Shown here piece after piece: positions 9,607-17,535 of a stretch of 64,000 nucleotides of DNA (position 1 is its first letter; each line of letters opens with the position of its first letter). A program made the position numbers and the translations under genes. This DNA comes from an uncultured Flavobacteriales bacterium (GTDB taxonomy: Bacteria > Bacteroidota > Bacteroidia > Flavobacteriales > Crocinitomicaceae): positions 1 to 64,000 of the forward strand of contig CAMLFH010000021.1 in the NCBI GenBank assembly GCA_946479285.1, read 5' to 3'. The notes beneath the pieces were generated by a model that saw only the letters and a program-made list of their open reading frames with translations, had not been told where the DNA came from and ran no database searches.

Positions 9607-9645
9607 ACAGAAGGCACGCGACGCATCGCGTGCCTTCTGTTTTTT
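9607..9645 (+). terminator. Strong hairpin terminator built from a palindromic element
   Basis: A perfect 14-bp stem (9607-9620 with 9627-9640; arms read ACAGAAGGCACGCG and its complement) closes on the loop ACGCAT and is followed by a T-run. It ends the aminopeptidase transcript. The core GGCACGCG-ACGCAT-CGCGTGCC is shared with the element at 52134-52161, so it belongs to a small repeat family. Confidence 0.85.
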
Positions 9646-9800
9646 AACGATTATCCATCCCGACGTAATATTGCGGAATTACGTCGAACTCAAATAATAC
9701 CCTTTCCACCACGAATAATCAAAACATCCCTTCACCTCCTAAAACAACCTCTTTTCTTTTTTAAGAAGCATTCATATTTGACAGTACAAATACAACAGTT

Positions 9801-12800
9801 ATGTCAAGCTTCATTATTCGTCTATCTATTGCAACAAGTTTGTTGGCGGCAATTTTCGCCTGTTCCGGCAATAAGGTCCTTTCGGTCGATCCCAAATTCC
9901 GGAAATGGGTTTCCGGTTACACTTCCGGAGTTATTTCCAATTCTGACAACATTGAGATCGAACTCAAAGACCAGCTTGATTCTTCCAAATTAGTGGAACT
10001 TGGAATGAAATCCCGAATGGATGACAAAATCCTGAAGGAAATCGTGGAAATTAGTCCGGCAATTGATGCCGATGTTCAGTGGATCGACTACAGGACCATT
10101 CAAATTGTTCCGAAGAAACCCTTGAATTCCAATCAAATCTATACAGTAAGTTTAGACCTGGATGAAATCATGGAAGTGGAAAACGGGTATGAAGAATTCA
10201 ACTTCCAATTTGCAACCAAGCCGCAAAAAATCAATGTAAGCGAACCAAGCCTGATTGAATACGATTCCTACAACCTGGAATGGTATTCCCTGCGCGGATC
10301 GGTTACCATGACCGATTATTTTGATACGACCAAACTGAAAGAGCTGATCACTGTGAAACACGGCTATCAGAAACTGAAAATTCACTTCGAAGAAAGCTAC
10401 GGCACCAACGAATACACTTATATCGTAGACAGTATCAAGCGTAACGCGAAAGAAAGTACGGTTTCTGTGGAATGGAACGGCGATGCCATTTCTTCCTTTT
10501 CAAACGGATCCACAAATATCAAAATTCCTGCATTGGGCGATTTTGGTATCAGTTCTTTTGACGTGATGGATGAAGACGATCAAAGCGTCCGTCTCACATT
10601 TACAGAACCTTTATCCACCAACCAGGATTTGAATGGACTAATCGATTTGGAAGGTGTTTCGGGAGAAACCTTTTCGATCTATTACAACGAAGTAACAGTC
10701 TTCATTCCCAAACGAATTGAAGGCGAGTTCAAATTGAAAATCAATTCCGGGATCAAAAACATCAAAAATTACGCGATGCTGAAAGGAACTGAACGTACTT
10801 TGCTGTTCACTGCTTCCAAACCAAAAGTGCGTATCGTTGGCAGCGGTTCCATCCTGCCCGATTCCAAAGGATTGATTTTCCCTTTTGAAACCATTGGATT
10901 GAAATCCGTGACAGTTAGAATCATTAAGATTTACGAAGAGAACGTGCATCATTTCCTGCAGGTGAATGAATTGAATGATTCCGATGCCATCTTCCGGTTC
11001 GGGAAGAAAATTGCTGAAAAGAACATCACTCTGGGCGTGAAAAAAGAAGATAAAAGCGATTGGGCTTCCCATGTGCTGGATTTGGAAAAGTGGATCCGCC
11101 CGGAACCCGGAGCAATCTACCGGATCTCCATCAAATTCGGGCAGAAAGACGCTTATTGTGATTGTCCGGCAAACACCGAAGGCGAAAACAGTGAAGAAGC
11201 AGCTGAAAATGAAGCAAGAGCAGAAGAAGAATGGTCCGAGCGCCCCTGGCATTTGGATGATTGGGACGATGGTTACGAGGATTGGGGCGGTTATGGTTCT
11301 TCCGAATCAGCATGCAGCTCCGATTATTACTACGGAAAAGCAGTTTCCAGAAATATCCTTGCTTCAAACATTGGTGTCATTTACAAACTGGACGCTAAGA
11401 AAGGCGCGCATGTTTTCCTGACGGATATGATTACCACACAACCCATTCCAAATGCTTCCGTGACATTCTATGATTATACCAAACAAGTGATTGCTTCCGG
11501 AACAACTAATGCAGAAGGAATGTACACTAAAACACTTTCGGAAAAGCCGTTCTTATTAATTGCCAAATATGGAAAACAACGCGGTTATCTGAAAGTCAGC
11601 GACGGCCATGCAAACATGCTTTCCGAATTCGATGTGGAAGGTGAAGAAGTTCAAAATGGTTTGAAAGGATATATTTATGCCGAACGCGGCGTTTGGAGAC
11701 CGGGAGATTCTATTTATGTCAACTTTGTACTCCGTGATTACGAGAAAAAACTTCCGCTGAACCATCCGGTATCTTTCACGCTGACAGATCCTTCCGGTTA
11801 CGAAGTCAGTAAAATAACCAAATCACAAGGCGTAAACGGACACTACGATTTCAGAACAGCAACACGTTCCGATTCAAAAACCGGGATTTACACGGCAAGA
11901 GTCATGGTAGGTTCACGCGAGTTTGTGAAATACCTGAAAGTGGAAACGGTGAAACCAAACCGTTTGAAATTAAAACTGACTGTTCCTCAAAGTTCAGATA
12001 GTTCACTGCAGCTGGAATCTTATTGGCTTCACGGTGCTCCGGCAAAAAACCTGCGCGCAACAGTCGATGTGGAATATCAATCTACGAAAACCAGTATCCC
12101 GGGATTCAAGGGATTTGAATTCGACTCACCGATCCGTAAAATCAATTCCGACAAAAACACCTTGTTTGATGACGATTTGGACGCGAACGGAAAGGCTTCC
12201 TTCAAACAGGAGTTATCTTCCCTTTCCCAAGCATCCGGGATGCTGAATGCCATTTATACCATGCGCGTTTTTGAGCAGGGCGGTAACTTCTCCATAGATC
12301 GTTTTTCCCAATTGTATTCTCCTTACAAGCAATACGTTGGATTCAGAATTCCTGATACCGAAGCTGATAACTCTTTAATTTCAGGCAAGAAACACACGTT
12401 TGATGTCGTGATGGTGAATGCTGCCGGGAACATCCTGAAAAAACCATCCAAGATCCGTGTAAAGATCTACCGCATGGAATGGAGATGGTGGTACGAAAGC
12501 GGAGACGACGATTTAGGAAACTTCATGGCTCGCAGCGGGAATATGCTCGTTTATGATTCCTTACTGAACGCTTCCGATGGAAAAACCGCATTCAAATTCG
12601 GACTCAATGCTACTGATTATGGCCGATTCCTGGTCACTGTTACCGATGAAGAAGGTTTCCATCAATCCGGGAAAATCATTTCGATTGATGTTCCTTATTG
12701 GAGCCGTGGCAATCAAAAGAACAACGAATATGCTTCCATGCTGAACTTTTCCACCGACAAGAAAAGTTATGTGAAGGGTGAAACAGTAAAACTGAGCATT

Positions 12801-15356
12801 CCTTCACCGGCTTCCGGAAAGGCATTGATTTCCATCGAAACACGTACAAAGATCGTGAAGAAATTCTGGGTCAATACCACGAAAGGAGAAACAACCTGCT
12901 CGTTTGAAACCACCGAAGACATGGCTCCGAATGCTTATGTTCACGTCAGTTTGATCCAGCCGCACAGTGCAACAACCAATGATTTGCCGATCCGCATGTA
13001 TGGAATTGTACCGATTTTGGTCGACGATCCTGCAACGCACCTGCATCCGGAAATTGCCTCGGCAAAAGAATGGAGACCCGAATCGACAGCTAAAGTCACT
13101 GTTTCTGAAAAAAACGGCAAAGGAATGACTTACACATTGGCCATTGTCGACGAAGGATTACTGGATCTCACACGTTTCAATACACCCAATCCATGGAATA
13201 CGTTCTATGCCAAAGAAGTGTTGGGAATCAAAACCTGGGACATGTACAACAACGTAATTGGTGCTTATTCCGGGAATTTGAATCGCTTATTGAGTATTGG
13301 TGGCGACGGTTCTGCAGACGACGGTGCAGGTCCGAAAGCAAATCGTTTCAAACCGATGGTCTATTTCTTAGGTCCATTCGTTTTACCGGCAGGTTCTTCG
13401 AAAACTCACCAGGTGGAATTGCCTACTTACATTGGCTCAGTTCGCGTGATGGTGGTGGCTCATTCCGCAACAGCATTCGGAAACGCAGAAGAAACCGTTA
13501 CGATCAAAAAACCGCTGATGGTGCTTGGAACTTTACCTCGTGTAATCGGACCAAGTGAAACCATCCAATTGCCGGTAGATGTTTTTGCAATGAAGGACAA
13601 TATCAAAAACGTAGATGTCCAGGTTACCTGCAACGAACTATTGGTTTTAAGCGGACCAAAGAACCAAGCTTTGAAGTTTGCCGCAGAGGGCGATCAAATC
13701 GTGAATTTTGAATTGAAAGTGGCTAATAAACTGGGGATTGCAAAAATCAAGATCTTTGCAAAATCAGGAAACGAAACCGCTACCCAGGAATTTGAGGTCG
13801 ATGTGCGCAGTCCGAATCCGAAAGTGCTGGAAAGCGAAACGAAAGTCATTGAACCGGGCGCAACGGCAAATTTTACCATGGAACAAGACGGAATAAACGG
13901 CTCACACTCTTATTCCTTGGAAACCAGTCAATTCACTCCGATTAATTTAAACGGACGAATGAGTGAGCTGATCAACTATCCGCATGGATGCATTGAACAA
14001 ACCACTTCGGCAGTATTCCCGCAGCTTTTCGCGATGGATGTGATGCAGCTCACTGAGAAAGAAAAAAAGGAAATGTCTGCGAATATCAAAGCCGCATTAA
14101 CGCGTTACCAGAGTTTCCAGCAGTATGAAGGTGGTTTCGCCTATTGGCCGGGCAATCGCGATGCGAGCGATTGGGGTTCTAATTATGCCGGACATTTCAT
14201 GATCGAAGCCGAACAGCATGGATTTACTTTACCCGCAAACCTGAAATCGCGCTGGCTGGATTACCAGAAAAACGAAGCAAATAATTGGACAGCCGATTCT
14301 TACAACAGTTATTCCAGTCACGCAGAAGAATCGCATCACCTGGTCCAGGCTTACAGGCTTTACACTTTGGCTTTAGCCGGAAAACCGGAATTGGGAGCCA
14401 TGAACCGTTTGAAAGAGAACAGCAAACTCGGAGTTACCGCTAAATGGCGATTGGCCGCTGCTTACTATTTGGCAGGTCAGAAAGATTTAGCCAAACAAAT
14501 GACCCGCAATTTGAGTTTCACAGCTTCTTCCTATAGGGAATATGGATATTCCTGCGGTTCAACCCTGCGCGACAAAGCCATGAACCTGGAAGCAGGATTG
14601 ATGATCGATTCCAAATCTACCGACCAAACAGAAAAGGAAATTGCAGATGTTTTGAAATCGAACCAATGGCTGAGCACCCAGGAAGCAGGTTATTGCATCC
14701 TTGCATTAACGAGCGGAAAGATCAAAAACAGCGGAGCACTTCAGTTTGAATTGAATGGGGAGAAAGTTACGGCTGCCAAATGCATGATTACCAAAAACTA
14801 TTCGGAAGAGGACGGAACAAAACTGAAACGTCTAGCGGTGCGGAATACTTCTTCCAAAAAACTCTACGTGACTTTCTGTACAACGAAAGTTCCACAAATC
14901 GGCAAAGAGAAAAAGATCCGCAGCAACCTGGAAATGACGATCGATTACACCAACCTGAACGGTGTTTCTATTGATCCTTCAAAAATTACTCAGGGAACGG
15001 ATTTCATCCTGGAAGTGAAGCTGAAGAATCCTACCAAAGACCAATTCTACCGCGAAATGGCTTTGAACCAGATTATGCCGAGCGGTTGGGAAATTCACAA
15101 CGCACGTTTGTACGATGAGGAGAACATGACGAATATCGACTACCAGGATTATCGGGACGACCGGGTTTACAGTTATTTCAAACTGGCACCGAATGAAACG
15201 AAGATCTTCAAAATTCAGCTCAATGCTTCCTATTTGGGCAGATTCTATCTTCCCGCAGTCTTCGCGGAAGCTATGTACGATCATTCTGTTAATGCCCAGG
15301 AAAAAGGCAGATGGGTGGAAGTGACTAAGATTGTGAAACAACCTAAATCATCCTAA
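9801..15356 (+). CDS. Bacterial alpha-2-macroglobulin family lipoprotein (thioester-containing)
   Basis: A 1851-residue protease-trapping protein. The signal peptide ends in a lipobox (AIFAC, C21), so it is membrane-anchored. Successive beta-sandwich MG domains fill the N-terminal two thirds; after the bait region comes the complement-like thioester domain with the reactive motif C1397-I-E-Q1400 within NYPHGCIEQTTS (Cys codon at 13989-13991). The thioester is intact, so this is a covalent-trap type. The helical thioester domain continues (ARYQ/GGFAYWPG-type segments) to a C-terminal receptor-like MG domain. In many bacteria the gene sits next to pbpC; here pbpC is about 5.4 kb downstream. Residues about 450-510 form an unusual Glu/Asp/Trp/Tyr/Gly-rich insert. 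A hairpin follows the stop. Family assignment is firm. Confidence 0.95.
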   Translation: MSSFIIRLSIATSLLAAIFACSGNKVLSVDPKFRKWVSGYTSGVISNSDNIEIELKDQLDSSKLVELGMKSRMDDKILKEIVEISPAIDADVQWIDYRTIQIVPKKPLNSNQIYTVSLDLDEIMEVENGYEEFNFQFATKPQKINVSEPSLIEYDSYNLEWYSLRGSVTMTDYFDTTKLKELITVKHGYQKLKIHFEESYGTNEYTYIVDSIKRNAKESTVSVEWNGDAISSFSNGSTNIKIPALGDFGISSFDVMDEDDQSVRLTFTEPLSTNQDLNGLIDLEGVSGETFSIYYNEVTVFIPKRIEGEFKLKINSGIKNIKNYAMLKGTERTLLFTASKPKVRIVGSGSILPDSKGLIFPFETIGLKSVTVRIIKIYEENVHHFLQVNELNDSDAIFRFGKKIAEKNITLGVKKEDKSDWASHVLDLEKWIRPEPGAIYRISIKFGQKDAYCDCPANTEGENSEEAAENEARAEEEWSERPWHLDDWDDGYEDWGGYGSSESACSSDYYYGKAVSRNILASNIGVIYKLDAKKGAHVFLTDMITTQPIPNASVTFYDYTKQVIASGTTNAEGMYTKTLSEKPFLLIAKYGKQRGYLKVSDGHANMLSEFDVEGEEVQNGLKGYIYAERGVWRPGDSIYVNFVLRDYEKKLPLNHPVSFTLTDPSGYEVSKITKSQGVNGHYDFRTATRSDSKTGIYTARVMVGSREFVKYLKVETVKPNRLKLKLTVPQSSDSSLQLESYWLHGAPAKNLRATVDVEYQSTKTSIPGFKGFEFDSPIRKINSDKNTLFDDDLDANGKASFKQELSSLSQASGMLNAIYTMRVFEQGGNFSIDRFSQLYSPYKQYVGFRIPDTEADNSLISGKKHTFDVVMVNAAGNILKKPSKIRVKIYRMEWRWWYESGDDDLGNFMARSGNMLVYDSLLNASDGKTAFKFGLNATDYGRFLVTVTDEEGFHQSGKIISIDVPYWSRGNQKNNEYASMLNFSTDKKSYVKGETVKLSIPSPASGKALISIETRTKIVKKFWVNTTKGETTCSFETTEDMAPNAYVHVSLIQPHSATTNDLPIRMYGIVPILVDDPATHLHPEIASAKEWRPESTAKVTVSEKNGKGMTYTLAIVDEGLLDLTRFNTPNPWNTFYAKEVLGIKTWDMYNNVIGAYSGNLNRLLSIGGDGSADDGAGPKANRFKPMVYFLGPFVLPAGSSKTHQVELPTYIGSVRVMVVAHSATAFGNAEETVTIKKPLMVLGTLPRVIGPSETIQLPVDVFAMKDNIKNVDVQVTCNELLVLSGPKNQALKFAAEGDQIVNFELKVANKLGIAKIKIFAKSGNETATQEFEVDVRSPNPKVLESETKVIEPGATANFTMEQDGINGSHSYSLETSQFTPINLNGRMSELINYPHGCIEQTTSAVFPQLFAMDVMQLTEKEKKEMSANIKAALTRYQSFQQYEGGFAYWPGNRDASDWGSNYAGHFMIEAEQHGFTLPANLKSRWLDYQKNEANNWTADSYNSYSSHAEESHHLVQAYRLYTLALAGKPELGAMNRLKENSKLGVTAKWRLAAAYYLAGQKDLAKQMTRNLSFTASSYREYGYSCGSTLRDKAMNLEAGLMIDSKSTDQTEKEIADVLKSNQWLSTQEAGYCILALTSGKIKNSGALQFELNGEKVTAAKCMITKNYSEEDGTKLKRLAVRNTSSKKLYVTFCTTKVPQIGKEKKIRSNLEMTIDYTNLNGVSIDPSKITQGTDFILEVKLKNPTKDQFYREMALNQIMPSGWEIHNARLYDEENMTNIDYQDYRDDRVYSYFKLAPNETKIFKIQLNASYLGRFYLPAVFAEAMYDHSVNAQEKGRWVEVTKIVKQPKSS

Positions 15357-15367
15357 TAATTAAACGG

Positions 15368-15400
15368 AAAGGCTGTCTGTGCAAATAGGCAGCCTTTTCA
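15368..15400 (+). terminator. Probable terminator of the macroglobulin gene
   Basis: Arms 15368-15378 (AAAGGCTGTCT) and 15387-15397 (AGGCAGCCTTT) pair over 11 bp with one G-U, around an 8-base loop, and are followed by a short T-rich tail. It lies 12 bp past the stop codon. Confidence 0.7.
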
Positions 15401-15490
15401 TTTAATATTCCTTACTTGAACTGGAAATTCCCAAACTCCAACCGCCAAAACCAGTAAAGTTATGTAAATCAATGTCTTAAATAGATTATT

Positions 15491-15508
15491 GTTCGAGAAT
15501 TCTCGAAC
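15491..15508. repeat. Perfect 18-bp palindrome in an intergenic region
   Basis: GTTCGAGAA and its reverse complement TTCTCGAAC abut without a spacer, centred on an EcoRI-like GAATTC. A second, shorter palindrome (CGGAATTCCG, near 15527-15536) follows. Both lie about 60-105 bp upstream of the Mpo1-like gene. They could be a repressor or activator site for that gene or a remnant of a repeat; nothing in the sequence decides. Confidence 0.5.
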
Positions 15509-15597
15509 TCGCTAATTCTAAAATTTCGGAATTCCGGAAGTGTTTTTTTATTGCAAAAAACCGGCTCGTTTCGTAACTTGTAGTAAAATGCAAAGTC

Positions 15598-16062
15598 ATG
15601 AAAACGCTCGAAGAATGGTTTGCGGAATATTCCGTCAGTCACCAAAACGCGACTAACAAACGAATCCATTACATCTGTGTGCCAGCTATTTACTTTTCGG
15701 TTATCGGATTGTTGATGAGCATTCCGAATCGCGGACTGATCAGTTTGGTGCATTCAGATAACTTTTTATACGTCAATTGGGCCGTTGTTGCTTTAATTCC
15801 GGTTTTGTATTTCTACCTGCGCTTATCCTGGAGAATGGCATTTTACATCCTGATTTTCTCGGCTATTTGTGTCATCGGGAATTTCTACCTGGCAAAGATC
15901 GGCCCACTATTGTGGAGTTCTTTGATCATTTTCACCTTCGCTTGGGCCGGACAATTCTACGGACATAAACTGGAAGGTAAGAAACCCTCATTCCTGAAAG
16001 ATATTCAGTTTCTATTGATTGGTCCGGCTTGGATTTTGGAGAATTTGTTTGGAGGGAAATAA
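15598..16062 (+). CDS. Mpo1-like (DUF962) membrane protein
   Basis: A 154-residue integral membrane protein with about four helices. The conserved N-terminal pattern SVSHQNATNKRIHYICVP (H15, N20, K21, H24, P29) and the C-terminal WAGQFYGHKLEGKKPSF mark the DUF962/Mpo1 family. The yeast member is an iron-dependent dioxygenase that shortens 2-hydroxy fatty acids by alpha-oxidation, with histidines as metal ligands; the same histidines are present here. Bacterial members are little studied, so a role in lipid oxidation is inferred. It stands alone between the macroglobulin terminator and an AT-rich gene. A weak TTG/TAACTTG pair near 15551-15581 may be its promoter. Confidence 0.88.
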   Translation: MKTLEEWFAEYSVSHQNATNKRIHYICVPAIYFSVIGLLMSIPNRGLISLVHSDNFLYVNWAVVALIPVLYFYLRLSWRMAFYILIFSAICVIGNFYLAKIGPLLWSSLIIFTFAWAGQFYGHKLEGKKPSFLKDIQFLLIGPAWILENLFGGK

Positions 16063-16128
16063 CTTGATTTTCTTTTGATTGTTCCTTCTATGGAAATACG
16101 GTACTTTTTATAGTCGATAGATTTTACT

Positions 16129-16136
16129 TATTTTTG
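16129..16136 (+). promoter_or_regulatory. Promoter -7 box (TATTTTTG) placed for a leaderless transcript
   Basis: TATTTTTG fits the Bacteroidota -7 consensus TAnnTTTG and ends 5 nt before the ATG at 16142, which would put the transcription start at or within a base or two of the start codon. No clear TTTG was found at -33. Confidence 0.4.
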
Positions 16137-16141
16137 TGTAG

Positions 16142-16783
16142 ATGCAAAATCGTCTAAAACATGAATTACACAATCTCATTTCAGGAAAGAGCCAGGTTAG
16201 GTTTGGAGCAGCTATCCAAACAGTCACCCGTTACCTTAGTAATGGCGGTCAAGCAAGCTCAGGAGCTGAAGGAACAAAGCAAATCAAAGAACAAGAAAAA
16301 AAGACACTAGAGGTTTTCGCTACGGAAAATGATCTTTGGATAAATGATCTGGATTTTTCTCAATATGTTAGTGAAGGTGCTGAACAAAGAGTGTTTTTAA
16401 AGGGTTCAGAGCGCGTTTTAAAATTAAACGATTCAATCTATTATAGTTCCTGGAAAGATTATTTTTACAATCTACTATTTCATAATTTTTTCTTTACAGA
16501 TACAGCCTATGAGCTTATCGGCTTCACAAAAGAAAATGATATCCTCTACGCTGTTGTTCAACAATCTTATGTCACTATCACTCAAAAAACAGATTTAGAA
16601 CAGGTAAAAGCTTTTCTTGGTTCAAACGGGTTCATTAATAATCGCAATAACGATTATTTTAATCCTGATTTAGGAATCATTTTAGAGGATTTGCACGACG
16701 AGAATGTTTTAACCAGAAATGATATTTTATATTTCATTGACACGGTTTTTTATATAACTGATGAATTTTGGGTAAAAGTATAA
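16142..16783 (+). CDS. Putative polyvalent protein kinase (Kinase-PolyVal type), orphan
   Basis: A 213-residue protein with a degenerate kinase fold. Visible landmarks are EGAEQRVFL (glycine-loop-like strand, 78-86), RVLKLND with K94 as likely ATP-binding Lys, LLFHNFFF (111-118), YELIGF, a hinge-like VVQQSYV (138-144), the catalytic-loop-like DLHDENVL (183-190) and FIDT with D200 as the metal-binding Asp. This order matches the Kinase-PolyVal family, first described as a domain of polyvalent proteins carried by phages and conjugative elements. Here it stands alone with a short N-terminal region (GKSQVRFGAAIQTVTRYL). The gene is visibly more AT-rich than its neighbours, which suggests transfer. 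It is convergent with the LytTR regulator, with 8 bp between the stop codons. Function, and whether it is an active kinase, are unknown. Confidence 0.72.
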   Translation: MQNRLKHELHNLISGKSQVRFGAAIQTVTRYLSNGGQASSGAEGTKQIKEQEKKTLEVFATENDLWINDLDFSQYVSEGAEQRVFLKGSERVLKLNDSIYYSSWKDYFYNLLFHNFFFTDTAYELIGFTKENDILYAVVQQSYVTITQKTDLEQVKAFLGSNGFINNRNNDYFNPDLGIILEDLHDENVLTRNDILYFIDTVFYITDEFWVKV

Positions 16784-16791
16784 TCAAAGTG

Positions 16792-17535
16792 TCACAACTG
16801 CTCCAGCATCTTCACCACATCAGCACGTTTCCGGGTTGAAACAGGAATCATTTTTCCGTCCGACATGATCAAATGCCCGCCTTCGACTTTCACAAATTCC
16901 TGGATCATTTTCGTATTCACCAAATGCGATTGATGTACCCGGAAGAAACCCAATTCGCCCAAAATATCCTCGAAATCTTTTAAAGTTCTCGATACCACTA
17001 TTCGTTTTGAATTGGTAAAAAAGAACTCCGTATAATTGACATTGCTTTCGCAGCGAATGATATCCGCAATTTGTACGATGTGGATCTTATCCTGGGCATG
17101 CAGGGCAAGTCGTTCCTGCACTTTATGGCCTTGCTTCAGCGATTCATTCAACAGGCGGTAATTGTCCTGCTCGTTGTGATTATGACTGCGGAACTTTTTC
17201 AATGCTTCCGTGAGTTCGTCCGGGTCAACCGGCTTCAATAAATAGTCGATGGCTGCGTAGCGAAATGCTTTGATTGCGTGTGCATCACTGGCCGTAATAA
17301 AAATGATCTTGAACGGAATTTCCGGTAAAATATCCAATAAGTCGAAGCCCGAACCATCCTGCATTTGAATATCCAGGAACAGAATATCGATCGGAGTCTT
17401 CTTCAATAATTTCGCACCTTCCACCACTCCGGAAGCTTCACCAACCACTTCAATATCCGGCGCATAAACTTCCAGGTCTTTTCTGAAAGTGATCCGCGCT
17501 TGCTCAATATCATCAATAATTACAGCTTTGATCAT
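16792..17535 (-). CDS. LytTR-family response regulator
   Basis: A 247-residue two-component regulator. The receiver domain (1-120) has the acidic pair D8/D9, phospho-acceptor D55 (ILFLDIQM), T81 and K101 in LLKPVDP. Residues about 145-247 form a LytTR DNA-binding domain (IIRCESNVNYTEFFF, FFRVHQSHLVN, PVSTRKRADV). It would bind direct repeats in promoters and activate target genes in response to the sensor encoded just upstream. The ATG begins at the base immediately after the TAA of the kinase gene, so the two are translationally coupled. Target genes cannot be read from the window; pbpC is divergent from the kinase and is a candidate by position only. Confidence 0.93.
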   Translation of the reverse strand: MIKAVIIDDIEQARITFRKDLEVYAPDIEVVGEASGVVEGAKLLKKTPIDILFLDIQMQDGSGFDLLDILPEIPFKIIFITASDAHAIKAFRYAAIDYLLKPVDPDELTEALKKFRSHNHNEQDNYRLLNESLKQGHKVQERLALHAQDKIHIVQIADIIRCESNVNYTEFFFTNSKRIVVSRTLKDFEDILGELGFFRVHQSHLVNTKMIQEFVKVEGGHLIMSDGKMIPVSTRKRADVVKMLEQL

